Shown in pieces: positions 1-5,332 of a stretch of 5,332 nucleotides of DNA; the stretch's first letter is position 1, and each line of letters opens with the position of its first letter. The DNA comes from an uncultured Porphyromonadaceae bacterium (GTDB taxonomy: Bacteria; Bacteroidota; Bacteroidia; Bacteroidales; Muribaculaceae): positions 1 through 5,332 of the forward strand of contig CAMWUX010000102.1 in NCBI GenBank assembly GCA_947177605.1. The letters are read 5' to 3'. The notes beneath the pieces were generated by a model. It was not told the origin of the DNA. It saw only the letters and a list, made by a program, of their open reading frames with translations, and made no database searches. A program made the position numbers and the translations under genes.

Positions 1-236
1 GTACTGTAATCGGTATGATCAAGTCGTTCCAGGCACTGTCGAACAGCGGTGCACCCGACTCGTCCGCACTGTCGACCGGTATTTCGGAGGCACTTGTGAA
101 CACCGCCTTCGGTATCGCCACCGGTGCATTCGCCGTAATCTCCTACAACTTCTACACCAACAAGATTGACAACCTCACTTACGCTATCGACGAAATCGGT
201 TTCTCAATCGTGCAGACATTTGCCGCTACTCACTAA
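1..236 (+). CDS. exbB: MotA/TolQ/ExbB-family proton channel, 3' end only
   Basis: This is the C-terminal end of an ExbB/TolQ-type inner-membrane protein, cut by the window start; the frame begins at base 3 and 77 residues are visible before TAA. ExbB forms the oligomeric channel that, with ExbD, couples proton flow to TonB movement. The visible part starts with TVIGMIKSFQ, which matches the family's conserved 'GTVxGMIxxF' segment entering a membrane helix. The segment ISEALVNTAFGIATGAFAVI follows, the conserved last helix (family form 'IseAL.tTa.Gi..gi.a'), and then a polar tail from YNFYTNKI to the end. The two exbD genes and tonB that follow on the same strand support a TonB-system role over a Mot or Tol role. 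The gap to exbD is 45 bases and AT-rich, with no terminator seen. The family assignment is firm; the symbol rests on context. Confidence 0.9.
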   Translation, partial: TVIGMIKSFQALSNSGAPDSSALSTGISEALVNTAFGIATGAFAVISYNFYTNKIDNLTYAIDEIGFSIVQTFAATH

Positions 237-281
237 TCCCCTATTACACCTTATATATTTAACGAATAAATAAACCGTAAT

Positions 282-1112
282 ATGGGAAAAGTAAAAATTA
301 AAAGAAAGAGCACCCTCATCGACATGACCGCGATGAGTGACGTGACTGTTCTTTTGCTTACTTTCTTCATGTTGACCTCTACCTTCCTCCAGAAGGAACC
401 CGTTGTCGTCGAGACCCCCTCGTCGGTACAAGAGCAGAAGGTGCCCACTTCCAATGTCACCAACATCCTTGTATCGCCCACAGGAGAGGTATTCATCGCC
501 GTCACGGGTGAAGCGGATCCCGACGCCTCGGCTATCTACGCCAAGGAGCAGAATCCGAATATCTCCGACAAGGAGTATCTGGCAGAGAAGGGCAAATGGG
601 CATCCGACTCTATCCGCAAGGATATTGTCAAGCAGGTGATTCTGGACTATGCCGAAGCCAAGGGCGTATCTCCCGCATCGCTCAACCTGTCGGATGCCGA
701 TATCGCACAGTTTGCCAAAATCGGCAACTTCGGTATGCCCATCGAGGACATAAAGAAATTCCTCTCCCTATCGCAAGTAGAACAGGATCAGGTCTTCACC
801 AAATTTGCATCAATGACACCCGAGCAGAAAGCAGCATGGAACGCCGACCGCAACAATGTGCGCGTAGGTATCCCGATGCCTGAAGCCGGCAAGGGTCTCA
901 ACGAATTCCAGCTATGGATGCGTGCTATCAAGAAAGTTGCCATGCGCGACTACCCCAACTTCGATAGCGCTATGAAGAAAGGTGAAGGTATCGCAATTAA
1001 AGCCGACAAGCGCACTCCGTTTGCCACTATTCACCCTGTACTGGACAACCTCCAGACTATCAAGATGAATAAGTTCACACTTATGACTGCGCTCAAATCT
1101 CAAGATCAATAA
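282..1112 (+). CDS. exbD: Biopolymer transporter ExbD, long form (first copy)
   Basis: The 276-residue protein is an inner-membrane ExbD subunit, which works with ExbB and TonB in proton-driven energy transduction. A short basic N-terminus (KVKIKRKS, residues 3-10) precedes one membrane helix at about 16-35. That helix carries D20 in the context MSDVTVLLLTFFML, the position of the essential channel aspartate of the family. A first periplasmic strand is at about 60-75 (NILVSPTGEVFIAV). The family's C-terminal part is at about 235-270 (GIAIKADKRTPFATIHPVLD, then FTLMTAL). Between them, at roughly 78-232, lies a mostly polar, helix-like insertion, making the protein about twice the usual ~140 residues. 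Long ExbD proteins are usual in Bacteroidota. The start is supported by the charged-then-hydrophobic order. No Shine-Dalgarno is visible. Its stop lies six bases before the next exbD. Confidence 0.92.
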   Translation: MGKVKIKRKSTLIDMTAMSDVTVLLLTFFMLTSTFLQKEPVVVETPSSVQEQKVPTSNVTNILVSPTGEVFIAVTGEADPDASAIYAKEQNPNISDKEYLAEKGKWASDSIRKDIVKQVILDYAEAKGVSPASLNLSDADIAQFAKIGNFGMPIEDIKKFLSLSQVEQDQVFTKFASMTPEQKAAWNADRNNVRVGIPMPEAGKGLNEFQLWMRAIKKVAMRDYPNFDSAMKKGEGIAIKADKRTPFATIHPVLDNLQTIKMNKFTLMTALKSQDQ

Positions 1113-1118
1113 TACATT

Positions 1119-1839
1119 ATGGCACAGATAGAACAATCCGATAAGGGCAAAAAGAAAAAAGGTGCCCAAAAGAAGATGCCTATCCACGTGGACTTCACTC
1201 CCATGGTGGACATGAACATGCTTCTGATCACCTTCTTCATGCTGTGTACCACAATGTTTGAAATCACAGACCTTGAAGATCGTGCTTCCTACCAATGAAA
1301 AGGTACAGAAGGAGAATAAGCAGCAGGCTTCCTCCGACAAGGCTATCACCCTGCTTCTCGACACCGAACGCGACGACAACGGTAATCCCAAAGTCGACGC
1401 CGACGGCAAGATGAAGAACGTAATCTACTATTACATGGGTCAGCCCCAGCTCGATGATGCCGGTAACCCGCTTCCCAACCAGCTTCTGACCGAGGCCTTC
1501 CTCGGCAATGAAGACAATGTGCAGCGCGGTATCCGCAAGATTCTCTACGACCGTAACACCAAAGTATTGGCCGAAATCGCCAAGCTCAAAGAGCAATGGC
1601 GCAATAAAGAGTTCTCATCTGATAAGGACGAAAACCAGCGTCTCTACGACGAGGCTGCAGCCAAAGTCCGTAACCAGGAAGACCTCGACTGGCCTATCGT
1701 AATGATCAAAGCTACTCCGCAGGCCTCATGGGAAAGCGTGATTAGCGCCCTTGACGAGATGAGTATCTCCGAAATCTCGCACTACCAGCTTGAAAATCTC
1801 AACCATGTGGATTCCCTCATGCTCAATCTCAAGCCCTGA
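1119..1839 (+). CDS. exbD: Second biopolymer transporter ExbD, split by a one-base frameshift
   Basis: This is the second ExbD-like subunit, but it does not read through in one frame. From ATG at 1119 the frame gives a lysine-rich N-terminus (residues 8-19), then HVDFTPMVDMNMLLITFFML with the channel aspartate at D31 and a helix at about 29-48. It then runs into TGA at 1296-1298 after 59 codons. The rest is in the next frame: 193 codons from TTG at 1258 to TGA at 1837, beginning KSQTLKIVLP and ending in the ExbD periplasmic motif around DWPIVMIKATPQASW. Skipping one T within 1257-1259 gives about 239 residues with the family-like junction CTTM-LKSQTLKI. So one extra base is present, whether a real mutation, a sequencing or assembly error, or, less likely, recoding. 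Neither half alone would be a working ExbD. The gene lies 6 bases after the first exbD and 46 before tonB. Confidence 0.85.
1254..1262 (+). other. Frameshift point in the second exbD
   Basis: At ATGTTTGAA the N-terminal frame (ATG TTT GAA) yields a non-family tail and a stop 12 codons on. Dropping one T (ATG TTG AAA) restores the expected ExbD continuation from membrane helix into periplasmic domain. The N-terminal frame has good family sequence up to M46 and the downstream frame from its first codons, so the shift can be placed within a few bases. The T run is only three long, so neither a classic homopolymer error nor a known slippery site is obvious. Confidence 0.8.
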
Positions 1840-1885
1840 TAACGAAGAAAGATATATATAAGAACCCTAAATCAAAGAAAGAATT

Positions 1886-2737
1886 ATGGCAAAAGATGTA
1901 GATCTTTCATCGAAAGAATGGCGCGACTTAGTATTCGAAGGCAAGAATAAAGAATTCGGTGCCTACGAGCTGCGTGAAGGCAGTGTGAAGCGTCACAACT
2001 GGGCTATGATCGCCGTTGTAGTATTCATCATCGCTTGCTTCCTCGTAACCCTGGTGGTCAACACCATTGCTAAGGAAGAAGAAGATGTAGCCAACACCGG
2101 CGTAGAACAGGCCACATTTGAAGAATTTGCAGACGACCAGCAGGAAGAAGAAATCGATGAGCCCGAATACATCGAGCCCGAAATCCCCGAAGTGCCCCAG
2201 GAAGAAATCCTCAACACTCAGGCTGTGACCGAGCTCGAAATCGTACCCCCGGACAAAGTGACCACTCCTCCTGCAGCCGTTGACGAGCAGGTAGCTGACG
2301 ACCGTGCTATCGGTTCGGTAGACCAGACAGGCGGCTCCGACAATATCATTGAGGCCAAGACTCACGAGACTAAGGTACAGGTAGAAATACCCAAGCCCGA
2401 ACCTCCTGTAGAAGACCACAAGGTATTTGACCACGTAGAGCAGATGCCTCTCTTCCCCGGCGGCGAGACGGCACTTCTGCAGTGGGTAGCAAGCCACATC
2501 AAGTATCCTACCATCTGTCAGGAAAACAACATTCAGGGTCGCGTAGTAGTCCAGTTCGTTGTGACCAAGGACGGTTCTGTTGGCCAGGTTAAGGTCGTAC
2601 GTCCGAAGGATCCCGACCTCGACAAGGAAGCTGTACGTGTGGTAAAATCACTGCCCAAGTTTACCCCCGGTAAGCAGAACGGTATCCCCGTGAATGTATG
2701 GTACACCCTGCCTATCACCTTCAAGCTCCAGCAGTAA
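1886..2737 (+). CDS. tonB: Energy transducer TonB
   Basis: The 283-residue protein carries energy from the ExbB/ExbD motor across the periplasm to outer-membrane TonB-dependent receptors. Residues 1-38 are a cytoplasmic segment with the Bacteroidota motif EWRDLVFEGKNKEFGAYELR at 11-30. The single membrane helix is at about 39-62 (WAMIAVVVFIIACFLVTLVV). Residues 63-180 form an extended linker, strongly acidic and then proline-containing (PEIPEVPQEE, later PKPEPP). The C-terminal TonB domain spans about 183-281: EQMPLFPGGETALLQWV, then IKYP, GRVVVQFVVTKDGSV, then LPKFTPGKQNGIPVNVWYTL. The N-terminal extension before the helix is longer than in E. coli TonB but usual in this phylum. The gene follows the second exbD by 46 bases and is the last of the run; a terminator begins 28 bases after its stop. 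The start is supported by the conserved cytoplasmic motif. Confidence 0.96.
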   Translation: MAKDVDLSSKEWRDLVFEGKNKEFGAYELREGSVKRHNWAMIAVVVFIIACFLVTLVVNTIAKEEEDVANTGVEQATFEEFADDQQEEEIDEPEYIEPEIPEVPQEEILNTQAVTELEIVPPDKVTTPPAAVDEQVADDRAIGSVDQTGGSDNIIEAKTHETKVQVEIPKPEPPVEDHKVFDHVEQMPLFPGGETALLQWVASHIKYPTICQENNIQGRVVVQFVVTKDGSVGQVKVVRPKDPDLDKEAVRVVKSLPKFTPGKQNGIPVNVWYTLPITFKLQQ

Positions 2738-2764
2738 AGTATATTAACAACTGCTAATATATCC

Positions 2765-2804
2765 CTACGGGCGCCTCTAACTGAGACGCCCGTAGATTTT
2801 TTTT
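2765..2804 (+). terminator. Intrinsic terminator of the exbB-exbD-exbD-tonB operon
   Basis: A perfect 9-bp GC-rich stem (CTACGGGCG at 2765-2773 with CGCCCGTAG at 2787-2795) extends by three more pairs (TCT/AGA) across a two-base CC bulge. It has a small loop and is followed by eight T residues (2797-2804). Its place 28 bases after the tonB stop fits the end of the operon. Confidence 0.93.
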
Positions 2805-2850
2805 GCATAGTCTGCAACTTTCTACAGACTACAAATGTTCTTAAAATACA

Positions 2851-2951
2851 GAGAAGGATTTTTCAGACTTCATATAAAAGTCGTCTACACAGATTTTCGA
2901 TAACCTTCTCGGGACCCACTTCCTCCATCCGGACGTGGGTTTCTCTTTTTT
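2851..2951 (+). ncRNA. Possible small structured RNA (unrecognised)
   Basis: A terminator-like hairpin with a U-rich tail ends this stretch, yet no protein gene on the + strand lies between it and the tonB terminator more than 100 bases earlier. Upstream of it, GAGAAGG (2851-2857) can pair with CCTTCTC (2904-2910), enclosing a smaller hairpin GACTT/AAGTC (2866-2870 with 2878-2882). This layout would suit a small RNA of roughly 100 bases. I see no clear TAnnTTTG promoter in front, and I do not recognise SRP, 6S, tmRNA or RNase P signatures. The 5' end is a guess; it could equally be untranscribed spacer with a backup terminator. Confidence 0.25.
2914..2951 (+). terminator. Second terminator-like hairpin
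   Basis: ACCCAC (2914-2919) pairs with GTGGGT (2935-2940). After a single mismatch, TCC/GGA adds three pairs around a 7-base loop. The tail TTCTCTTTTTT (2941-2951) follows directly. It may be a backup terminator for tonB read-through or the end of an independent small transcript. Confidence 0.6.
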
Positions 2952-2997
2952 ATATGCCAGCACAGCCGGCGGCTAACTGCGAATATTCGACAATACA

Positions 2998-3037
2998 CCA
3001 AGCAGGCGCATCATCCTTCGATGACGCGCCTGCTTGG
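2998..3037. repeat. Perfect 12-bp inverted repeat, probable terminator of the tpx operon
   Basis: CCAAGCAGGCGC (2998-3009) is exactly complementary to GCGCCTGCTTGG (3026-3037). Inside, one mismatch is followed by TCAT/ATGA around a CCTTCG loop. It lies about 70 bases past the tpx stop on the - strand, where it could end transcription of the two leftward genes. The sequence after the stem on the - strand (TGTATTGTCG) is only weakly T-rich, so the terminator role is inferred. The structure itself is certain. Confidence 0.6.
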
Positions 3038-3107
3038 CTGTTGGTTAAGAGATAATTGTGTGTGTTGTGGAGATAGTTGTTTTGCAGATAATTGTATATA
3101 TAGAAGC

Positions 3108-3611
3108 TTAAGATTTCAATACGCTGAGAGCGGCTTTATAATCGGGTTCGTGAGTAATCTCCTCGACGAGCTCGCGGTAACGGATGCGGCGATTCTCGTC
3201 GATGATGATCACGGCGCGGGCGAGCAGGCCGGCAAGGGGACCATCGCATATCTGCACCCCAAACTTCTGGCCGAACAGGGGCGAACGGAATGCGGATGCA
3301 AACTGTACGTTCTGTATATTCTCGATCGTGCAGAACCGACCCATAGCAAACGGGAGATCCATCGATACGCAGATCACTACCGTGTCGGGCAAGGCGGCTG
3401 CTTCTTCGTTGAATCTACGTACGGAGCGAGCGCATACTTCGGTATCAAGGCTGGGAAAGATATTGAGTACAACACGTTTCCCGGCAAACTGGTCGCACTG
3501 CACCATCGAGAGATCGGGCCCGGCAAGGTGGAAGCAGGGTGCTTCTTCGCCGGCAGCGGGCATTGTGCCGTATGTGTGACAGGGGGTTCCGTTCAAGTAA
3601 ATAGTATCCAT
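3108..3611 (-). CDS. tpx: Thiol peroxidase (Tpx, atypical 2-Cys peroxiredoxin)
   Basis: The 167-residue protein reduces hydrogen peroxide and organic hydroperoxides using electrons from thioredoxin. The N-terminal YLNGTP hairpin of Tpx is at residues 5-10. The active-site motif PSLDTEVC is at 53-60, with peroxidatic cysteine C60 (family form PSLDTpVC). RRFNEEAA is at 65-72, SMDLPFA at 83-89, and resolving cysteine C94 sits in RFCTIENIQNV. GPLAGLLARAV, with the conserved arginine R132, spans 124-134, and the terminal EITHEPDYKAAL is at 151-162. Length, motif order and cysteine spacing match known Tpx. I chose ATG at 3611 because it gives MDTIYLNGTP, the usual Tpx beginning. A GTG at 3665 would add 18 mostly hydrophobic residues written in ATA-rich codons unlike the rest. 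The gene lies 53 bases after the upstream leftward gene and is probably co-transcribed with it. Cytosolic location is expected with the chosen start. Confidence 0.95.
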   Translation of the reverse strand: MDTIYLNGTPCHTYGTMPAAGEEAPCFHLAGPDLSMVQCDQFAGKRVVLNIFPSLDTEVCARSVRRFNEEAAALPDTVVICVSMDLPFAMGRFCTIENIQNVQFASAFRSPLFGQKFGVQICDGPLAGLLARAVIIIDENRRIRYRELVEEITHEPDYKAALSVLKS

Positions 3612-3664
3612 AAGAGAGAGTATTGCTATAAGTGATATTATTAATTTCGCTATTGGATGAGGCA

Positions 3665-4864
3665 CTAAAGAAGTGCGATCATCTGTATAACGTCAGAAGT
3701 GAGCTGTTGGTTGAATCCGACCACTACATTTTTTACGGTAGCGTCTTTGTCGCATATCACTACGGCAGGCAGATCGGCAGCTCCGCAATCGCGCATCAGT
3801 GATCGGCCGTTGATGAGCACGTGCTCACCTTCTCTTGGCGCGCCTACTACTGCCTCCACGGCATCAGCATCCTTATCAGTGAAAACCCAGAGGATATCCA
3901 CGGCGCGGGGTGCTTGTGAGGCGACATTGCGCAGAGCTTCGACTACAGGGGCCGTCATAGCGTCGGACGCATTAAGCATAGCTACGATCGTGGGGCTGCG
4001 GAAGGGGTCGTTGACGCCGCGGCTGTATCGCTCGCGCGTCGGAGTGGCCAGGGCGAAACCGGGCAGACGCGTGCCGGGTAGCGACTGTATGCGGAAATTG
4101 TTCTGACGCAGATTAGCGAATACTTCCGGATATCGGTCAATGAGTACCTGCTCCGTGAGGGATTCAGTCGGTGCAAAGTCGGCACCATCGTAGTCAACCA
4201 TCACGGATTGCTCGCTTATGGAGCCAGGGCTGTTCTCCTGACGGATACGCAGTGGCAAGTGGCTGTCGCGGTCGAAAAGATATTCACTTTCCTGAGCTAC
4301 GAGCCCCGAGTGGATTAGCTCCGTGCGGATGGCATCGACGCGACGGCCGCCTACGAGTGTATCGGCATACACTTTCATATGGCAAGCGGTGTCGGCCATC
4401 ATCCGCTCTATATCGGCAGCGATGGAGTGGGGCAGAAGGTCGACAAACTGAGCCGAAGCATGAACACCTTTCACGCCTGCCAATCTGGGACTGAATGATT
4501 CGGGATCTGTGCTCATGTGATATTCCTGAAGGCGATGACCGTTGTATCGGTAATGATCACCGCCGGCGCAATAAGCAGAAAAGCCTTCGATAGGGGTAGG
4601 CGTACCAGAGACGCTGTGCCACTCCACGAGATAGTCGATACCGAGCAGAGTGTCGGCCGGCTGACGCGATTGAGCAAGCGTGAATGCATATACCACGTCG
4701 TCCGACAGTTGGGGCATACTGACCGTAAAACGAGCCGTAGTATTGTAATGTGGTATAGAGCGCATGGCATCCACAGCCTCGCGGGGCGAGAAAGACCATG
4801 CCGAAGGTGCAGCCGCAGTCACAACAGCAGCTACGCATATAAGAAGTTTAGGTAATCTTAGCAT
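3665..4864 (-). CDS. Exported protein: LolA-like N-terminal part and cysteine-less thioredoxin-fold C-terminal domain
   Basis: I do not recognise a named gene. The 399-residue protein begins with a signal peptide (LRLPKLLICVAAVVTAAAP, likely cut after AWS at about residue 24), so it should act in the periplasm or at the cell surface. Residues 25 to about 255 are rich in beta-strand patterns. YLFDRDSHLPLRI (195-207) resembles the strand seen in LolA/LppX-like folds of outer-membrane lipoprotein carriers. From about 262, LPGTRLPGFAL starts a TlpA/AhpC-like thioredoxin fold, with DLPAVVICDKDATV (364-377) holding the likely cis-proline at 366. At the place of the CxxC motif the sequence is ASDAMTAP (299-306), so both redox cysteines appear to be missing. 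ATG at 4864 was chosen over an upstream ATG at 4954 because it puts the signal peptide at the N-terminus. The next gene leftward is tpx. Domain calls are from pattern reading only. Confidence 0.6.
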   Translation of the reverse strand: MLRLPKLLICVAAVVTAAAPSAWSFSPREAVDAMRSIPHYNTTARFTVSMPQLSDDVVYAFTLAQSRQPADTLLGIDYLVEWHSVSGTPTPIEGFSAYCAGGDHYRYNGHRLQEYHMSTDPESFSPRLAGVKGVHASAQFVDLLPHSIAADIERMMADTACHMKVYADTLVGGRRVDAIRTELIHSGLVAQESEYLFDRDSHLPLRIRQENSPGSISEQSVMVDYDGADFAPTESLTEQVLIDRYPEVFANLRQNNFRIQSLPGTRLPGFALATPTRERYSRGVNDPFRSPTIVAMLNASDAMTAPVVEALRNVASQAPRAVDILWVFTDKDADAVEAVVGAPREGEHVLINGRSLMRDCGAADLPAVVICDKDATVKNVVVGFNQQLTSDVIQMIALL

Positions 4865-4906
4865 GTCGATAGTGTGATGAACATAATAATAACGCGCGCG
4901 AAAGCC

Positions 4907-4914
4907 CAAAAGTT
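4907..4914 (-). promoter_or_regulatory. Possible -7 element for the leftward gene pair
   Basis: Read on the - strand this is AACTTTTG, a 7-of-8 match to the Bacteroidota -7 consensus TAnnTTTG, about 43 bases before the ATG at 4864. No TTG at the right -33 spacing is evident, so this is a weak call. Confidence 0.3.
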
Positions 4915-4928
4915 TACTCAGCTTTTTA

Positions 4929-4936
4929 TATCTTTG
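4929..4936 (+). promoter_or_regulatory. -7 promoter element of manA
   Basis: TATCTTTG matches the Bacteroidota sigma-ABfr -7 consensus TAnnTTTG exactly and ends 30 bases before the manA ATG, implying a leader of roughly 20-25 bases. A matching -33 TTG is not obvious. It lies 15 bases from the possible leftward -7 element, so the two promoters would be back to back. Confidence 0.6.
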
Positions 4937-4966
4937 CATCAATAAATCTGACAATCCCCTTCTATC

Positions 4967-5332
4967 ATGAACACCAAACCCAACATTCCGCCTCTTAAGT
5001 TCCGCCCCATCCTCAAATCAGCCATCTGGGGCGGCGAACTCATAGCTCCCTTCAAGGGTATCGAGACCGATCAGACCCAGATCGGCGAGAGCTGGGAGAT
5101 ATCCGGCGTGCCCGGCAATGAATCTATAGCCCTCAACGGCCCCGACGCCGGCGCATCGCTCCCCGAACTCATCGACAAATACGGTGCCGACCTCGTTGGT
5201 AAATCCAACTTCGAGCGCTTCGGCCGCAAATTCCCCCTCCTCATCAAGATCATCGACGCAGCCGGTGACCTCTCCCTGCAGGTTCACCCCGACGACACTC
5301 TGGCTATGAAGCGCCACAACTCTCTCGGCAAA
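4967..5332 (+). CDS. manA: Mannose-6-phosphate isomerase, class I, 5' part
   Basis: The first 122 codons of ManA, cut by the window end. The enzyme interconverts mannose 6-phosphate and fructose 6-phosphate in the cytosol. It links mannose use to glycolysis and supplies mannose 6-phosphate for GDP-mannose and surface glycans. Visible family signatures are FRPILKSAIWGGELI (12-26), IGESWEISGVPGNES (39-53), PLLIKIIDAAGDLSLQVHPD (90-109) and the following KRHNSLGK. In the LQVHPDD motif, Q105 and H107 are the expected first two zinc ligands; the remaining ligands lie beyond the window. ATG at 4967 is the natural start: it gives a short lead-in before the first conserved block and follows the TATCTTTG promoter element. 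No Shine-Dalgarno is seen. It is transcribed divergently from the leftward pair, with 102 bases between them, and no functional link to its neighbours is evident. Confidence 0.93.
   Translation, partial: MNTKPNIPPLKFRPILKSAIWGGELIAPFKGIETDQTQIGESWEISGVPGNESIALNGPDAGASLPELIDKYGADLVGKSNFERFGRKFPLLIKIIDAAGDLSLQVHPDDTLAMKRHNSLGK

Larger units (their letters stand above)
2738..3107. other. Intergenic region between convergent tonB and tpx
   Basis: These 370 bases show no coding sequence I can support. In order they hold the tonB terminator, a 7-bp hairpin without a T run (TAGTCTG at 2808-2814 with CAGACTA at 2825-2831), a stretch with RNA-like pairing ending in a second terminator-like hairpin (2851-2951), a 10-bp palindrome CGAATATTCG (2980-2989), a 12-bp inverted repeat (2998-3037), and an AT-rich tail with three short related repeats (3050-3095). 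One open frame on the + strand begins at 3021 inside the inverted repeat and runs antisense to tpx; I regard it as non-coding. Confidence 0.7.

Noticed and set aside
1257..1263. Programmed +1 frameshift in the second exbD
   Set aside because: No in-frame stop or obviously slow codon sits at the shift point and there is no prfB-like signal. A mutation or sequence error is simpler.
912..1409. 165-codon open frame on the - strand across the two exbD genes
   Set aside because: It runs across the junction of two genuine genes and shows no family-like sequence; its length comes from the codon bias of the opposite strand.
1258..1839. The downstream half of the second exbD as an independent gene starting at TTG
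   Set aside because: It would lack the membrane helix and channel aspartate and has no plausible start region. The helix lies directly upstream in the other frame.
1928..2497. 189-codon open frame on the - strand opposite tonB
   Set aside because: tonB is certain here. The antisense translation is low-complexity and rich in Phe, Leu and Tyr, mirroring the acidic linker codons.
2808..2831. Hairpin TAGTCTG/CAGACTA as another terminator
   Set aside because: Only seven pairs with a 10-base loop and no following T run; it may be chance.
3021..3635. 204-codon open frame on the + strand opposite tpx
   Set aside because: It starts inside the inverted repeat and is the antisense of a well-supported tpx. 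Its translation is Cys-rich without any recognisable motif, as expected for a shadow frame.
4171..4855. Two + strand open frames (4171-4494 and 4517-4855) opposite the exported protein
   Set aside because: Both are antisense to a continuous 399-residue gene with a signal peptide and domain structure, and neither shows motifs.
1..5332. CRISPR arrays, insertion sequences, tRNA or rRNA genes, phage or defence genes
   Set aside because: I looked for regular repeats, transposase motifs, terminal repeats and RNA gene signatures on both strands and found none.

Overview
The window looks like chromosomal DNA from a member of Bacteroidota, most likely order Bacteroidales and possibly Muribaculaceae. 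Three things point there: the gene order ExbB - ExbD - ExbD - TonB with two consecutive ExbD genes, start codons without Shine-Dalgarno sequences, and a good TAnnTTTG -7 promoter element upstream of manA. The family-level placement is a guess from protein style. Base composition is moderate and fairly even over the coding parts.

Layout. Bases 1-2737 (+ strand) hold the 3' end of an exbB-type proton-channel gene, a long exbD, a second exbD and tonB, closely spaced and ended by a strong intrinsic terminator (2765-2804). Together they encode an inner-membrane motor that uses proton motive force to energise TonB-dependent outer-membrane receptors. The second exbD reads in two frames: its transmembrane part (from 1119) and its periplasmic part (to 1839) are joined only if one base near 1257 is skipped. 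Bases 2738-3107 hold no convincing protein gene. They contain the tonB terminator, a second terminator-like hairpin with no protein gene in front of it (a possible small RNA), and a perfect 12-bp inverted repeat. Bases 3108-4864 (- strand) hold two probably co-transcribed genes. The first in transcription order encodes an exported protein with a LolA-like N-terminal part and a thioredoxin-fold C-terminal part that lacks the CxxC cysteines. The second is tpx, an atypical 2-Cys thiol peroxidase with both catalytic cysteines. A divergent intergenic region of 102 bases separates these from manA (+ strand, from 4967), a mannose-6-phosphate isomerase cut by the window end.

Functionally this is mostly housekeeping: envelope energy transduction, peroxide defence and hexose-phosphate metabolism. 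I did not find a clearly undescribed system. The points most worth a second look are the frameshift in the second exbD, the cysteine-less thioredoxin-fold protein beside tpx, and the possible small RNA between tonB and tpx.
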